DNA of 64,000 bases from contig CM028131.1 of NCBI GenBank assembly GCA_016271365.2, positions 168,272,501 through 168,336,500 on the forward strand, read 5' to 3'. The notes beneath the pieces are model-generated. The model was not told the DNA's origin, did not search any database, and worked only from the letters and a program-made list of their open reading frames with translations. The position numbers and the translations under genes are program-made. The DNA is from Neoceratodus forsteri. Lineage: Eukaryota; Chordata; Ceratodontiformes; Ceratodontidae. Position 1 is the first letter of the stretch, and each line of letters starts with the position of its first letter. Of the stretch, positions 22,719 through 34,015 are shown in pieces.

Positions 22719-24521
22719 TCAGGAAGGCTGTTCCATGCATCCACTACCCTCTCTGTGAAATAATACTTCCTCACATTGCTCCTGAACCGCCCCTTCTACC
22801 TTTAAATTGTGTCCCCTTGTTCTTGCACGTCTCTTTTTCTGAAAGATGCTACCCTCTTCGACTTTGTTGATTCCACTGAGGTACTTAAAAGTTTCTATCA
22901 TGTCCCCCATCTCCCTTCTTTCCTCAAGTGTATACATATTAAGCTCCTTTAGTCTGCCCTCATACGGCTTCTCTTGCAGACCCTGCACCATTTTAGTTGC
23001 CCTCCTCTCGACTGCCTCTATCCTGTCTATGTCCTTGCAGAGATGAGGTCTCCAGAACTGGACGCAGTACTCCAGATGGGGTCTCACCAACTGTCTATAC
23101 AGATGGATAACAACTTCCAGTTTTCTGCTGCTGATGCCTCTCCCTATGCATCCCAGTATACCCCCAGCCCTCCCTACTGCCTTCTCACATTGCTTGCTAA
23201 CCTTGAGGTCATCTGACATGATTAATCTCAGGTCCCTTTCCTTTTTTGTTGTTGTTACTACCTCCCCCCCATTGTGTATTCTTCCCCTGGGTTCTTGTTT
23301 CCCAGGTGCATTATTTTGCACTTCTTTGCATTGAATCCTAGCTGCCATACTTCTGACCATTTCTCCAACCTTGCCAAGTCCCTTCTCATCCTTTCCATGC
23401 CTCCTTGTGTATCGAACCTGTTGCAGATCTTTGTGCCATCCACAAAAAGGCATACTTTTCCTTCTAGTCCTCTGCAATGTCACTGATGAAGACATTAAAA
23501 GGACTGGACCCAATACTGAACCCTCACGGTACCCACTAGTAACCCCTCTTTCTTCAAGTGGACTCCATTTACAATTACTTTCTGTGTCCTGTTGTGCAGC
23601 CAATGTTTTACCAGGCTACCAGCCTGGGACCCCCTCAGGCTGGTTAATTTGACTATTAATCTTTTGTGTGGGACTGTGTCAAATGCCTTTGCTAAAGTCT
23701 AGGTAGGCCATGTCCACAGCCCCTCCCTGGTTTACTACTTTGGTCACCCAGTCAAAGAAATCAATTAGATTCATCTGACATGACCTTCTCACTATGAACC
23801 CATGCTGCTTTGGGTCCTGTGCCCCACTGGCCTCTAGGTACTCAACTATTCTTTCCTTCAGAAGTGACTCCATCACTTTCCCCACCACAGAGGTCAGACT
23901 GACAGGTCTGTAATTTCCTGCCTCTTTCTTGGTCCCACTTTTGTGAAGGGGAATTACATCCACCTTCCTCCAGTCCTCGGGTACCACACCATCCTCGCAT
24001 GATTTATTAAAAAGAGTAGCCAGTGATTTCACTAGTTCCTCCCTTAATTCTTTTAGAATTCTGGGGTGAATTCCTTCAGGACTCATTGCTTTGTCCACCT
24101 TCAGTTTTAGGAGTTCTTACAGAACCCTTTCTTCTGTGAAAGGACTGGGATTGACCCCCCTATCAAGAGTGCTTCTGTTAATTGGATTAGGCACTTCCCC
24201 CTCCTGTTTTGTGAATACTGAGCAGAAATATTCATTAAGTATCACTACTTTTTCTCTTTCCCCCTCTGTCCACCCAACGTTTATTCTATTCAGCCTCACT
24301 ATCCCTCCCTTTGTCTTTCTACGCTCGCTGGTGTACCTATAAAAGGTTTTATCCCTCTTCTTAACTGAGTTGGCTATCTTCTCCTCAGTTTGAGCCTTTG
24401 CTCTTCTGACTTCCCTCCCTGCTTCCTTCTGCCTTAACTGGTACAGCTCTCTGTCCTGCTCCTTCTGTGTTTCCTTATACTTTCGGAATGCTGTCTTTTT
24501 CTTCCTGACTTTCACAGCCAC
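22719..24521 (-). pseudogene. CR1 ORF2: linker, RT and C-terminal domain
   Basis: Linker KVRKKKTAFRKYKETQ (24117-24521) with FYRYTSERRK. RT fingers and palm occupy 23679-24098, with SPEGIHPRILKELREELVKS, RKVDVIPLHKSGTKKEAGNY, PVSLTSVVGKVMESLLKERI and motif A MAYLDFSKG. The catalytic box has decayed to FVDGTK (about 23435). C-terminal region 22719-23300 shows VRPHLEYCVQFWRPHL and LKELNMYTLEERREMGDMI. The long 22719-23603 frame is a mosaic of correct and shifted phases. It is not expected to be active. Confidence 0.9.
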
Positions 24522-24848
24522 CTCTTTTGAGAAACATAGTGGCTTTTTCTATAGTTTTGATTTGCTTCACACAAAGGCTTGTTGCCTCTGTGATGGAAGT
24601 TTTGATTATTCCCCATTGTTGCTCCACCCCTCCTTCTAGCCTGTTTGCTAGTGCGTTTCTGAGGCACTCTCCCATCTTGCCAAAGTCAGCCCTCCTAAAG
24701 TCCAGTACCCTCACTTTTGTACGGCTTGACTCTGTAGCTGAGTTTAACGTGAACCACACTGTTTGATGGTCACTTGTTCCCAGATGGCAACCACTTCTAG
24801 ATCTGAAATCCTCTCATTGCTCCCGTTTGAGTCTGAGGTCTAAGATTG

Positions 24849-25480
24849 CTACTCACCAGTGGGTTCCGAAACTAGCTGTCTGAGGCCTGCCACCTGAAGG
24901 GCATCAAGAATGGCCCTGTTCTTGGATGTGGCTGCAGCAAATGTGCTCCAGTTAACATCTGGCATATTCAGGTCTCCGATCAACAGTATCTCCCCTTTCT
25001 CTGCCATTCTAAGAATGCCTTCTATCATATCCTTGTCCATTCCCTCCCCCTGACACGGGGGTCTGTACACAACCCCTGTTTGGATTGTGGTGCCCTTTCC
25101 AGTCTCCAAGGTGACCCACAGTGCCTCCTCTCCTCCCCTCCCTGTTTACTCTTTTGTTCAGTTGCTTTTATCCTTCCTTTACATGAAACTACTCCTCCCC
25201 TCTTCTCCCCTGCCTGTCTCTCTCTAGGTTATGTACCTGGTATGTTAACATCCCAGTCATGGTTCTCTGTGTACCATGTTTCTGTGACTGCTATGATATT
25301 CAGGCATCCCTCTTCCATCAAGGCCACCAGCTCAGGGAGCTTGTTGCCCAGACTATGGGCATTGGTACTCTTTACCCTCCATTTCCTTTTTGCCCCATCC
25401 CTGTACTTCTTGCCTTTGTCACTTTCTCCATTTACCCCAGCTCTTCTCCCTATCAACATCTCTATGTTGGTGTTTGCCAC
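24849..25480 (-). pseudogene. CR1 ORF2 endonuclease domain
   Basis: An APE-type endonuclease in two phases. The N-terminal part (25229-25480) has TNAHSLGNKLPELVALMEEG and AVTETWYTENHDWDVNIPGT, where the Glu of TETW is the metal ligand. The C-terminal part (24849-25109) has GVVYRPPC and LIGDLNMPDVNW, where the Asp and Asn are catalytic. About 120 bases between them hold a shift. Confidence 0.85.
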
Positions 25481-25539
25481 ACTTACTACTGTGATTTTTT
25501 GGGGGGGCTAGGAATTCCCTGCCCCTTTCCAGTGCCTCC

Positions 25540-26473
25540 CCCCCTTGGCTAGTTTAAATGCTTGCCAATGAAGCATTTAAACCTATCACCTAGGATCCTG
25601 GTTCCCCTCCTGGACAGATGCAGCCCATCATGCCAGTATAGGCTTTCATCACCCCAGGTGGACCCCCAGTCCCCAATGAAGCCAAATCCCTGAGCTCCAC
25701 ACCAGTTTTTCAATCACTGATTGAATCCCATGGTGTGGAACACCCTAGCCTCTCCTATGCCATAGATGGGCAGCATCTCCAAGAAGGTTACAGTGCATGC
25801 TACTTGTCTAAGGCCCCTGCCCAATTCCACAAACTCTTCCTGCACTTCTCTAATCCCTTTCTTAGTCAGGTCATTTGTCCCTAGGTGGACAATGACATCA
25901 GCTCCCTCCCCTGTGCAGCTGCTCTGGCAATCCTGAGGATTCGCTCCCTGTCCCTCCAAGCCATGGCACAAGGCAGGCACCTTACCTCGCTCTCCCCTTC
26001 CTCCCCCAGTTCTACCTTCCTATCAATGGAGTCCCCCACCAGGAGTTGTTTCCTTCCCCTATGGGGTCCCCTGCCACCCTCCTGTGGGTCTCCTTTGTGG
26101 AGGTTCCCAGCATCCTCCATGGTCTCCACTGCTGGTGCCTCCATAGAGGAACCACACTTTGCCAGAATGGCATAGGAATTGTGGAGAGGTGCAACTGGAG
26201 GGATGCACCTCTGTTCCACCACCCTCACCCTTCCTGAGTCCACTGTGGTCCAACCGCTCCTCTTTCTTGGCAACCTCTGAGGCAACGGCAGTGGCACTGG
26301 TGGTCCCTGGATGGAAGAAGAGGTCCCAAAATCCTGGCCAACTCAGCCTGGAGATGAGAAACCTCCTCCCTTAGCCCAGAGAGGTGTCTGCAGATGGGAC
26401 AACACCGCATCCTCCAGAATGTCTCCAGGAAGACTGCTGCTCCACAGCCACTGCACTGCACCACTCCAATCAT
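25540..26473 (-). pseudogene. CR1 ORF1: zinc-finger-like N-terminus plus SGNH esterase domain
   Basis: The start at 26473 gives a Cys-rich module (CSGCGAAVF... CCPICRHL), then a coiled coil (LREEVSHLQAELARIL). After a frame change come LLVGDSIDRKVEL (about 26040, Gly-Asp-Ser nucleophile motif), VIVHLGTNDL (about 25890, block III Asn) and FLEMLPI. After an in-frame stop near 25713 come WGDESLYWHDGLHLS (about 25630) and FKCFIGKHL. DGLHL supplies the Asp-His pair, so every catalytic block of an SGNH hydrolase is still legible although the reading frame is broken. CR1 ORF1 proteins with esterase domains, some with PHD-like fingers, are established in the family. At least two shifts and one stop make this copy a pseudogene. 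Confidence 0.85.
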
Positions 26474-26835
26474 GTCTTATTTCTGGCCCCTTAACTGTTT
26501 CCAATCCTTACTCTTTCCTCTGTTTTTTTTCTCTCTCTCTCTGTCCTTACTTTCTGCCTGTGTGCCCTTTAAGCTCCTGATTGTCCTGTTCTGAGACAAG
26601 AAGATCCTATATTTCTCAGTAGACCCCTTACTTGCTCAGTGGCAGACCTCCAGAAGCTAGAGGGGGCTGGAGAGCTACTCTTGCCCTTCAAGGATGGTGG
26701 GTCTTTGGTGGCTCTGTGATCACTCACTTCCTGCTCCCAAACAGGAAGTTCATGTTGTCAGTCAAATCCTGTGCCTATAAAAGTAGAACTAGCTTTGGGT
26801 GGGAGAGTGGAGGGGAGGGAAGGATGGCAATATAG

Positions 26836-27213
26836 TCCCAGTACAGAAGTCCAGTCACACAGCAGTCCTTTCTCCTGGTGTCTTCTGCCAAGCTACTAGC
26901 AAAATCTTTCTAAGACAGTCTTTAAATGTAGCTTCCTTCTAGCTAAGTCACTCCCCCTCATTACTAGATCTTTCTTCAAGTAATGTAAACCTCACAGCTA
27001 TTAAGTCCTTTCAATCACCTGAGATTTACACCTAGATAACTGTTCAGATAACCATTCAGCTCAGTTAACTCAGACAAACACACACTTCTTTTTTGTTTTG
27101 TCTTTTTGTTTTTTTAACCTAAATTAAAGGTCCAAGTACAAGAGTTCTTCTTTAGTCCCAGCAGAGAAGTCCAGCCACACAGCAGTCCTTTCTCCTGGTG
27201 TCTTCTGCCATGT
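26836..27213 (-). promoter_or_regulatory. direct repeat in CR1 5' leader (58 bp, 320 bp apart)
   Basis: 26836-26893 and 27156-27213 share AGTCCAG(T/C)CACACAGCAGTC and TTTCTCCTGGTGTCTTCTGCCA with very few differences. They lie upstream of ORF1 of CR1 element 1, where an internal RNA polymerase II promoter is expected. Repeated 5' units are known as promoters in some LINEs; a promoter role here is an inference. Confidence 0.5.
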
Positions 27214-27230
27214 TCACCTCTCCCTCTGCT

Positions 27231-27589
27231 ATGATGGTCTGCATACTGGGTCATAATGTCATACGCTTAATAGCGCACTGCATTATGCAGAAACCTGGGC
27301 CTGTGCACTCTCTGTGTTGGACCCCCTAGAGTTAGAATCCTTAGTGGGGGGGTCCAGGTGGTACAGCCCTTCATAATGGGGTGTGTGGGGGGTGTGGCCC
27401 CCCACAGAAAAAAATATAACACTGAATTGTGCAACTCAATTCTGTCACACAGCATTCTGCCTCGTGTGGTATTGACCCCATACCGATGGTCTGTAACTCC
27501 ATCATTTTATTCCCCCAATTGGAAAACTGGGCAATAATAAAATGGAATTCAGTATCGAAAAGTGCTCTGTTACTCACACTATTTACTAT
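27231..27589. other. unassigned DNA with small hairpins
   Basis: Contains GTGGGGGG-tgtgg-CCCCCCAC (about 27385-27405) and GAATTGTGCAACTCAATTC (about 27424). No gene is recognised. Confidence 0.5.
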
Positions 27590-28330
27590 TTAGATGGGTC
27601 CCCCATTTAGTCTGTTGATTCAGACAGAGATTTAGGGGTAATTGTTAATAAAGATTAAGCATCATCTGATCAATGTAAAACAAGTGGCTATAAAAGCCAA
27701 TAGAATATTAGCATCAATCAAAAAATCATTTATTACCAATATACACAACTTATGTAAGACCTATCATTGATTTTGCTGCATCTTTCTGGGTACCTTATCT
27801 AGAGAAAGATTCAAGGCTAATTGAATCAATTCAAAGGAGGTGGACTAAATTAATTATACCCATAGGTAATCTTGCATACCAGGAAAGGTTAAACATTCTT
27901 AAGCTATATGATTTAAAGCTTCATAGAACAAGAGGTGATTTACTTATGTTCTTTAACATCTTGAAGGACCCAAACCAGATGATTGAGCTCAGCCTCATGT
28001 GGGCAACTAAACCTGAAGCACTAAGATGCAATAATAGGCAACTTTGGTTCCCAAAGGTAAACACAAGCAAAAGAAAAAACTGCTTCACAATTAGAGCAAG
28101 TAAACTCTGGAATTCACTACCTGAGTATTTGGGTAACATAAATTTGACATATTCTTGTTAAATAACAAAAGGCTGTAAATCCCCTGCTAGTGCAGGGGAG
28201 GTAGTTGCGATGAGCTTTGCATTCTTCCACCTTTAGACACAAGTAATACCAAGTAATCTGATAAAGGAAGCAGTGATAGGTATCTCTTGGGCAACGCAAG
28301 ATTGATTTGGAAAAATGTAATTATAATACT
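27590..28330 (+). pseudogene. LINE ORF2 C-terminus and 3' UTR (CR1/L2 superclade)
   Basis: Translation gives RPIIDFAASFWVPYLEKDSR (about 27758), SIQRRWTKLIIPIGNLAYQE and LYDLKLHRTRGDLL (about 27905), then ASKLWNSLPEYLGN (about 28100) and a stop near 28160. This is the standard post-RT region. Early stops near 27660 and 27750 show decay. A hairpin follows the stop. The family differs from CR1 elements 1 and 2. Confidence 0.85.
28180..28199. repeat. perfect hairpin in LINE 3' UTR
   Basis: TCCCCTGC-TAGT-GCAGGGGA is an 8-bp stem with a 4-nt loop, about 20 nt after the stop codon of the LINE ORF2. It may be a 3' UTR structure recognised by the reverse transcriptase; function is inferred from position only. 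Confidence 0.8.
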
Positions 28331-28539
28331 TCCAATTTAGGAAGTCTATCAGCTGTTGCATATTTATAAAGAAAATCAGAAAAATCAAACAGGAGAAATA
28401 GCTACAGTAAACCTGAATACTATTTTTAACAGTCTCAGAATCAAGGCTACACTTAATCCTGTATAAGAGACCAACCCTAGTTCTAATTTTACAAGTTAGG
28501 CAGTTAAAGTCAGCTAGTATCAGACAAGCCTCCTAGCCA

Positions 28540-29215
28540 AAAAGATCAGCATCGGCCTAGCCTCCCTGGCCTCACCAACCTGCTATTGCCTGAACCCTCA
28601 GTGATACCTACTTGTAGCTCCACCAAACCCTCCCTCCTGATTTCCCACTGTCAAACTACTCAAGCCCAGAGATCTTTCTGCTATAGACCCCCCCTCTGGA
28701 TGAATGCCTTGCCCAGTGCCATCTCCTCTGAAAATAAAATAGGCCACTTTAAAACCACCCTCAGGGAACACCTTCATTCCTCAAGAACCTGCGACTGTTA
28801 CTAGCCCACTCCCTGGTGCTCCCTCCAACCACAGAACGTATGACTTCTCCAGGTTTGCCTCTTTCCCCCATTGTTTCCCCTTTAGTTCCCCCTCCCACTC
28901 TCACTCCCCTTTTGTCATAAACTTGAGCCTTTGACCTAAATCCTTGACTACTCTTGAGCTATGACAAAGGATATCCATCCTGCTAACCCTCTGATCATTG
29001 CACTCCTACTGTTTTTCTTCCCCAATTTTGGAATACCTGTATTTTGCTTAATGCTTGCTACTATATAGTTGTTGTATATATGTGCGATTACTGTTCCATC
29101 AGTGCCTCTGTATTATATCTCTAAACACTATTTTGTACTGTTTGCAATGTGATGTGGAACCTCTGACTCAAAAGTGTGTAATTCCAAAACCTCTAATAAA
29201 TAAAATAAATAAAGT
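28540..29215 (+). pseudogene. L2-like LINE 3' end
   Basis: The C-terminal ORF2 block reads SFCYRPPLWMNALPSAISSE and HFKTTLREHLHS (28676-28790), then a pyrimidine-rich 3' UTR and an AATAAATAAAATAAATAAAG tail at about 29195. It is 5'-truncated and of the L2 group by the LWNSLP-like motif. Confidence 0.75.
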
Positions 29216-29239
29216 GCTTATTTCTAGTTCTAGAAGTGT

Positions 29240-31640
29240 CTAACCAGAAGCCAAGATGTTTGTAAGCTTCCACAATCTCCAGCTGGGGTCCATTTTCTGC
29301 ATTAATATTAATGTCAGATAAAGGGTTCAGTTGTTTTTGCAAAAATCATGAAGTTTGTCTTGGTTGCATTTAAGCACAATTTTGACTCTTTAATAAAAGC
29401 TTAAAGTTTTTTAAAGTTTCTTAGTAAATTATTCTGTGTAGATATAGCAGATTTACCTGTCATATACACACATATTCTTGTCTGCATACAAATGGTAAAT
29501 TGACATCAACAACGCTATTGCCTAATACACTTAAATAAATAAAAAACAAAAGTGGACCTAGTAAAGAGCCATGGGGATCTCCCCTTACAGTCTCCAGGGA
29601 CCTCAAATCTATCCCATTAACAACCATTACATAACTTTTTGAAGTTAAAAATATAACTTAAATCACCTTAGTGCTGCTTTATTTAAACTCAGATGGGACA
29701 ATCTATCAATGGAATGTGGTGGTTTACAATGCTGAGGGTCTTGTAAAGGTCTATAAAAATGGCTCCATGATATATTAAGAGCCCATAGCTCTGCTGACAT
29801 CATCCAACACCTTAGACATGGCAACCACAGTGATCTGCTTTTATCAAAATCCAGACTGGCATCTATCAAAAAAATCCTGGTCCTTGACATAGCAATTAAT
29901 CTGTTTTGACTCCAAACTTTCTAAAATCTCAGGGGTGATTGAAAGGAAATGGTAATTTCTCATTGTACTCATCTTACCCTGCCCCCTTAAAAACAGGTAC
30001 AATACAAGCATTTTCCCATCTGTGGAGAGTTCCACTGTCAATATGGACCAGTTAAAGAGAGATGTAAGTGGCTCAATAATTTGAAAAGCAGATATTTTTT
30101 TAGAAATAAGGACAACAAACCATCTAGGCCACTACTCTTTCCAAATTTTGAATTGAGAAGAGCCTCCAGTACCTTATTACTACCAATGTTCTTGAACCAA
30201 GAAGGTTCACCTTCCCCTACAGACCTAAATACTTAAGCATTTTGCTGTTGGTTATCCTCCCCAGTCTCATGACAATTTCCAACTTCAATAAAAAAATTAT
30301 TGAAGGAGTCTGCCAGCACACAACCCTGTATTAAGGATACATCATTATGCTAATTTTTATGTTGTGGGAAATTGTAACCTGCCCATTTAAGATTTCGGTA
30401 ATTGACCAGAACGTTGCTGGGTCACCAGCTGATTCCATAGCTTTGTCTTTAAGATCATTTTTTTTTTGCATTAATGACCTTGAAAATATATTTATTACTA
30501 TTTTTTCTATAACTGATCCAGTTCTGAAGTTAATTAAAAGAGTGAGCTGCATCCTAAGCCTTATTTTTCTTTCTTTTGTTTTGTTTTTTTTAATTTTGAC
30601 AAAAGAGGGTAAACCATGGGGCTGAAGAATGTTGAATTTTATTAGATTTGAATGGAAATGTTTATCACACGTTTAAAAAAAATCTGATGTAAAGTATCCA
30701 CATGCCAGCTGTATTTCAAGAACTGGGGCTGAAAAAGTTTTAAATTTTCTTAGATATAAATGGAAGATGTTTATTGATTGCTTTAAAACTTTTTACTGTA
30801 CAGTATCCCCAGGCCAGCTGTTTTTCAGGAATTAACCACAACCTATTCTAATTTATGTTGTCAAGATCCAAAATAAAAGCAAAATACTCAAATGATTTGA
30901 AAGAAAGAGAAATGACAAATTTTGGAGGGCCAAGAATAGTATCTTTATCTTATGTACAATAAACCATATTGTGTTCATTGTATAAATCTGATAATATCCC
31001 AGCGTCTATAATTGTGGGACGAATTCGTAAATATTAAATTTAGTAAGGAGGAGGCTTCTGGAGTCTTGATAGTAAAAGGAGTTGGGTCTGTAATCCATTG
31101 GTATTGTAGTGAGAGCTGGAGTGCAGAACTTCTAGTAAATTTATCAGTGCTCATCCAATCCATGTTGAAATCACTAACTACGGGGAAACTCATGAAACAC
31201 CACATAAGGCAGTAAAGCATCTTCAAATTTCAGAAAGTCATTGGGACTAAATTTGGGAGGCCTGTACACTCCTACCAATAAAATAGGTTTTCCTGTCTGT
31301 CAATTTATCAGAAGTACTAAAGATTCACAAGAAGATTTTCCTTCTACTGTCTGGATCTGTCATGTGGAAAATCTTTCATCGGAGCCAACTGCCAGCCCAC
31401 CCCCTTTTTACCTCTATGACACTGAAATAATAAATTGTATGCCTGCACTGAGGTACTTGGAGTCACTTATTTTATCATTTAGCCAGGTTTCACTTAAAAC
31501 CAAGAAATCTGAGCTACCATCTACAACAAAATCTGTGATGAACTCAGTCTTTAGTGTTAGACCTCTAACATTAGCATGAATGCAAAATAATCCTTTGTGT
31601 TTTTTAAGATCACTAACCATAGGTTTGGATAAGGGCTAAC
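29240..31640 (-). mobile_element. decayed LINE (CR1/L2/Rex-like), minus strand
   Basis: Reading the minus strand from 31620: an endonuclease start KGLFCIHANVRGLTLKTEF with LVLSETWLND (31414-31620), a SDFNMDW block with the Asp and Asn kept (30975-31226), a basic linker (30331-30552), RT remnants (29844-30240), and VRGDPHGSLLGPLLFFIYLS (about 29570). Parts are strongly AT-rich and disrupted. The family cannot be assigned more closely by eye. Confidence 0.75.
30620..30834. repeat. two-copy tandem duplication (unit about 107 bp)
   Basis: GGCTGAAGAATGTTGAATTT... CCAGCTGTATTTCAAGAACT is repeated as GGCTGAAAAAGTTTTAAATT... CCAGCTGTTTTTCAGGAATT. It lies inside the decayed minus-strand LINE, between its linker and its endonuclease. 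Confidence 0.75.
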
Positions 31641-31799
31641 ATATCCAATTTTCAATAATGTAGATATAGTTAGAGAAAAAAAAACTTCTAGAGCTTCTTC
31701 CCACTATAGATTGTATTTTAAAGAACTAATTAGTTTTTTCCCCAATTCCCAGTCCACACATTTTGAGGTTGTATACCCTTGAAGAACAGAACTTCCATA
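31641..31799. other. unassigned AT-rich DNA
   Basis: Nothing recognised. Confidence 0.4.
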
Positions 31800-32060
31800 A
31801 ACAACAATAGAGGACACCAGTACCAAGTAAAAGGGGATTTTACAAAAAGATAGAGGGAACACTGGTTTTCTCAGAGGGTGGTGATAAAATGGAATACACT
31901 GCCACATGAAGTAGTATCCTATAGTAATATGCAACCATTCAAAACTGCACTAGATATATATTATGGTAACAGTTGCTTTCAGTTCATAGTGTAAACAGGT
32001 GCTGGTCTGATATGGCTTACACTAACTGACCAGTCAAACACCCTATGAATCCTATGAATT
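31800..32060 (+). pseudogene. CR1-like LINE 3' end
   Basis: Residual ORF2 C-terminus IKWNTLPHEVV (about 31885) and a 3' UTR, ending in CCTATGAATCCTATGAAT (about 32041). Short tandem repeats at the very 3' end are typical of CR1. Confidence 0.75.
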
Positions 32061-32634
32061 GGTGTTGAACAGTTTAAACTCAACATACTGCAGCACTTTT
32101 CATAAAAAGATGTGCTGGAAAAATGTAGAAATGACAGAGAGGAAGTACCCCCCATTCAAATTTTACAGATTCAGTACTTAAGGTACTAATACAAGTTAAC
32201 TACAGGCAACCCCTCCCCATTTTTGTGGCCCTAAGATCAAAGTCAGAATAATTCACAGGGAAAAAAGATACCCATTTTCTCTATTAAGAATTCCTAAGCT
32301 AACTTGCCTCCTATAAACACAAAAAGAAAACACAGAGTTTAATACAGAATGTTTTACTTACTAGCAACTACTGTAATACAAATTATGATTAGACAGATTA
32401 GTTCCAAACCCCCTACTGCACAATCAGTATACTGATCCAATTAAATAAAAAGTCATGGTCTGATTAATGCAGAAGATTTTAACTAACTGCAAAATTTATA
32501 ATCAAGTTAAAATAAAAAAATAAAAATTTCTCAGTGTTAATAAATGTCTAATTAGCTTCCTATTAAGCTCAGTTAAAACACAGTGTCTGGTACACATAAA
32601 CTGTGAGTGCTAAAATAAAAGCTCAAATTTTTAC
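32061..32634. other. unassigned DNA
   Basis: AT-rich; no gene, hairpin or array recognised. Confidence 0.4.
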
Positions 32635-32724
32635 AAAAAGCCTCCCATCAGCCTCCCACCTCTGACTCCTGCTGGTGACTCCCACCACTCCTGCGGGAGA
32701 CACTCACATGGAGTGCCTCTCCAC

Positions 32725-33145
32725 AGAATGCCACTTGCAGTGGTTCTCCTTTTGAGGTGGTAAGCCCATCCCCTTACCTGATGATGGGCCCTGTACACAT
32801 GGCAACCTGGAAACTGACCGGTGCACTGAGATAGACAGCTGGAGATTTGAAGAAGGGGCTGGAGCAGAATAATCTGTGGTGGCATCTGCTGGAACTGAGA
32901 GGGCAGGTTGGACGAATGTCCTTTAGTAGGCTGAATGTTCCTCATGCAGTAGCTCCCCTTTTGAGACAGTAAGCCATGGTCCTTACCCGACATCATGCCC
33001 AGTGTACACAGCAACCTGAAAACTGAATGGGACACCAAGACAGGCAGTTCGATCTTGCAGGGGGAATTGGAGCAGGATGGTCCATGAGGCAGCTACCAGA
33101 GCTGATATGGTAGGTAGGCAGGAAAAATGTCTTTTAGCAGGCCAT
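32725..33145. repeat. two-copy tandem duplication (unit about 207 bp)
   Basis: Copy 1 from about 32735 (CTCCTTTTGAGGTGGTAAGCC) and copy 2 from about 32950 (CCCCTTTTGAGACAGTAAGCC) share GTACACAT/GTACACAG-GGCAACCTG/CAACCTG, GGAGCAG and GTCTTTTAGCAGGC-type landmarks in the same order. Identity is roughly 75-80 percent by eye. The frame at 32631-33038 is not a recognisable protein. Confidence 0.75.
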
Positions 33146-33384
33146 AAGGCAAAAGGTAGATGTTTATTAGGTAGGAATATGGGCAACCTAGTTCTGTCAT
33201 TCATCCTGGTAACAATTTGCTAGTACTGACCTGGTTCTGGATCAGTTCAGAAAATGTGCATGTTTTTTTAATGAAACAGTGACATCTGAGACTTCTGAAA
33301 TAGGAAGAAACATCAGTGATCTTTTCTAAGGTACTTTCAGCCTCACAAAGAAGGGGGGGCAAGAAGTTTAAAGTGTTTATAGAA

Positions 33385-34015
33385 ACAGAAACAAAGAATT
33401 TCTCAGCAGAAAAGAACTGCTTGGCCCACTCAGCCTACCAAGATGGTCTCTGTCTAGTCTGTCTTTGCAGATTCTAGCCTGTCTCTGGCGGCCCTCCCTC
33501 CTGCCTGTTTCTTTACTAATATTCCCCCTTTATCTGTCTCATGCATGCATGAAACCCCCTATTGCATTTGCCTTCACCACTTCTGCTGACAATCTGTTCC
33601 AGACATCCACTACTCTTTCAATGAAATAACACGTCCTCACATCTCACTCCCCTTGCCAGCTTCATCACATGCCCTTGAGTCCTTGTGCTCTTTCTTATTT
33701 GAAAGAGACCCACGTCCTATACCTTGTTCACCCTTGTGAGGTACTTGTAGGTCTCTATGATGTCCCCTCTCACTGTTCTCCCTTCCAGTGTGTACAGGTT
33801 GAGATCCCTCATTCTCTCCTTGTAGGGGTTTTAATGAAACCCCTGCATCATGTCACTTGCCCTCCTCTGGACTACCTCCATCCTGTCTGTATCCTTTCTG
33901 AGGTGCAGCCTCCAGAACTGGACACAATACTCCAGTTGGGGTCTCACAAACAAGCAGTTCAGTGGCAACACAACATCCCTCCTTCCTGCTGGAGATACCT
34001 ATCCCTATGCATTAC
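33385..34015 (-). pseudogene. CR1 3' end, left arm of inverted pair
   Basis: A minus-strand CR1 C-terminus and 3' UTR. The 3' terminus lies at about 33385 (AGAAAAGAACTGCTTGGCCC reversed). Upstream are the LNLYTLEGRTVRGDIIETYK helix and the block ending at about 33990. Confidence 0.85.

Larger units (their letters stand above)
22534..27230 (-). mobile_element. CR1 element 1, nearly full length with two ORFs
   Basis: The 3' terminus at about 22537 (reversed AAACATAG... AGATAAGGACCGCTTGGCCC motif) is followed upstream by a complete set of ORF2 domains (22719-25480). An ORF1 with finger-like and esterase domains (25540-26473) comes next, then a 5' leader of about 750 bp carrying a direct repeat. 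At about 4.7 kb it is close to the usual CR1 length. It abuts the truncated 5' end of CR1 element 2; nested insertion and independent neighbouring insertion are both possible. Confidence 0.85.

Noticed and set aside
25540..26473. SGNH esterase as a host lipase or acetylhydrolase gene
   Set aside because: It is in the ORF1 position of a CR1 element, same strand, between its leader and ORF2, and broken by frameshifts and a stop.
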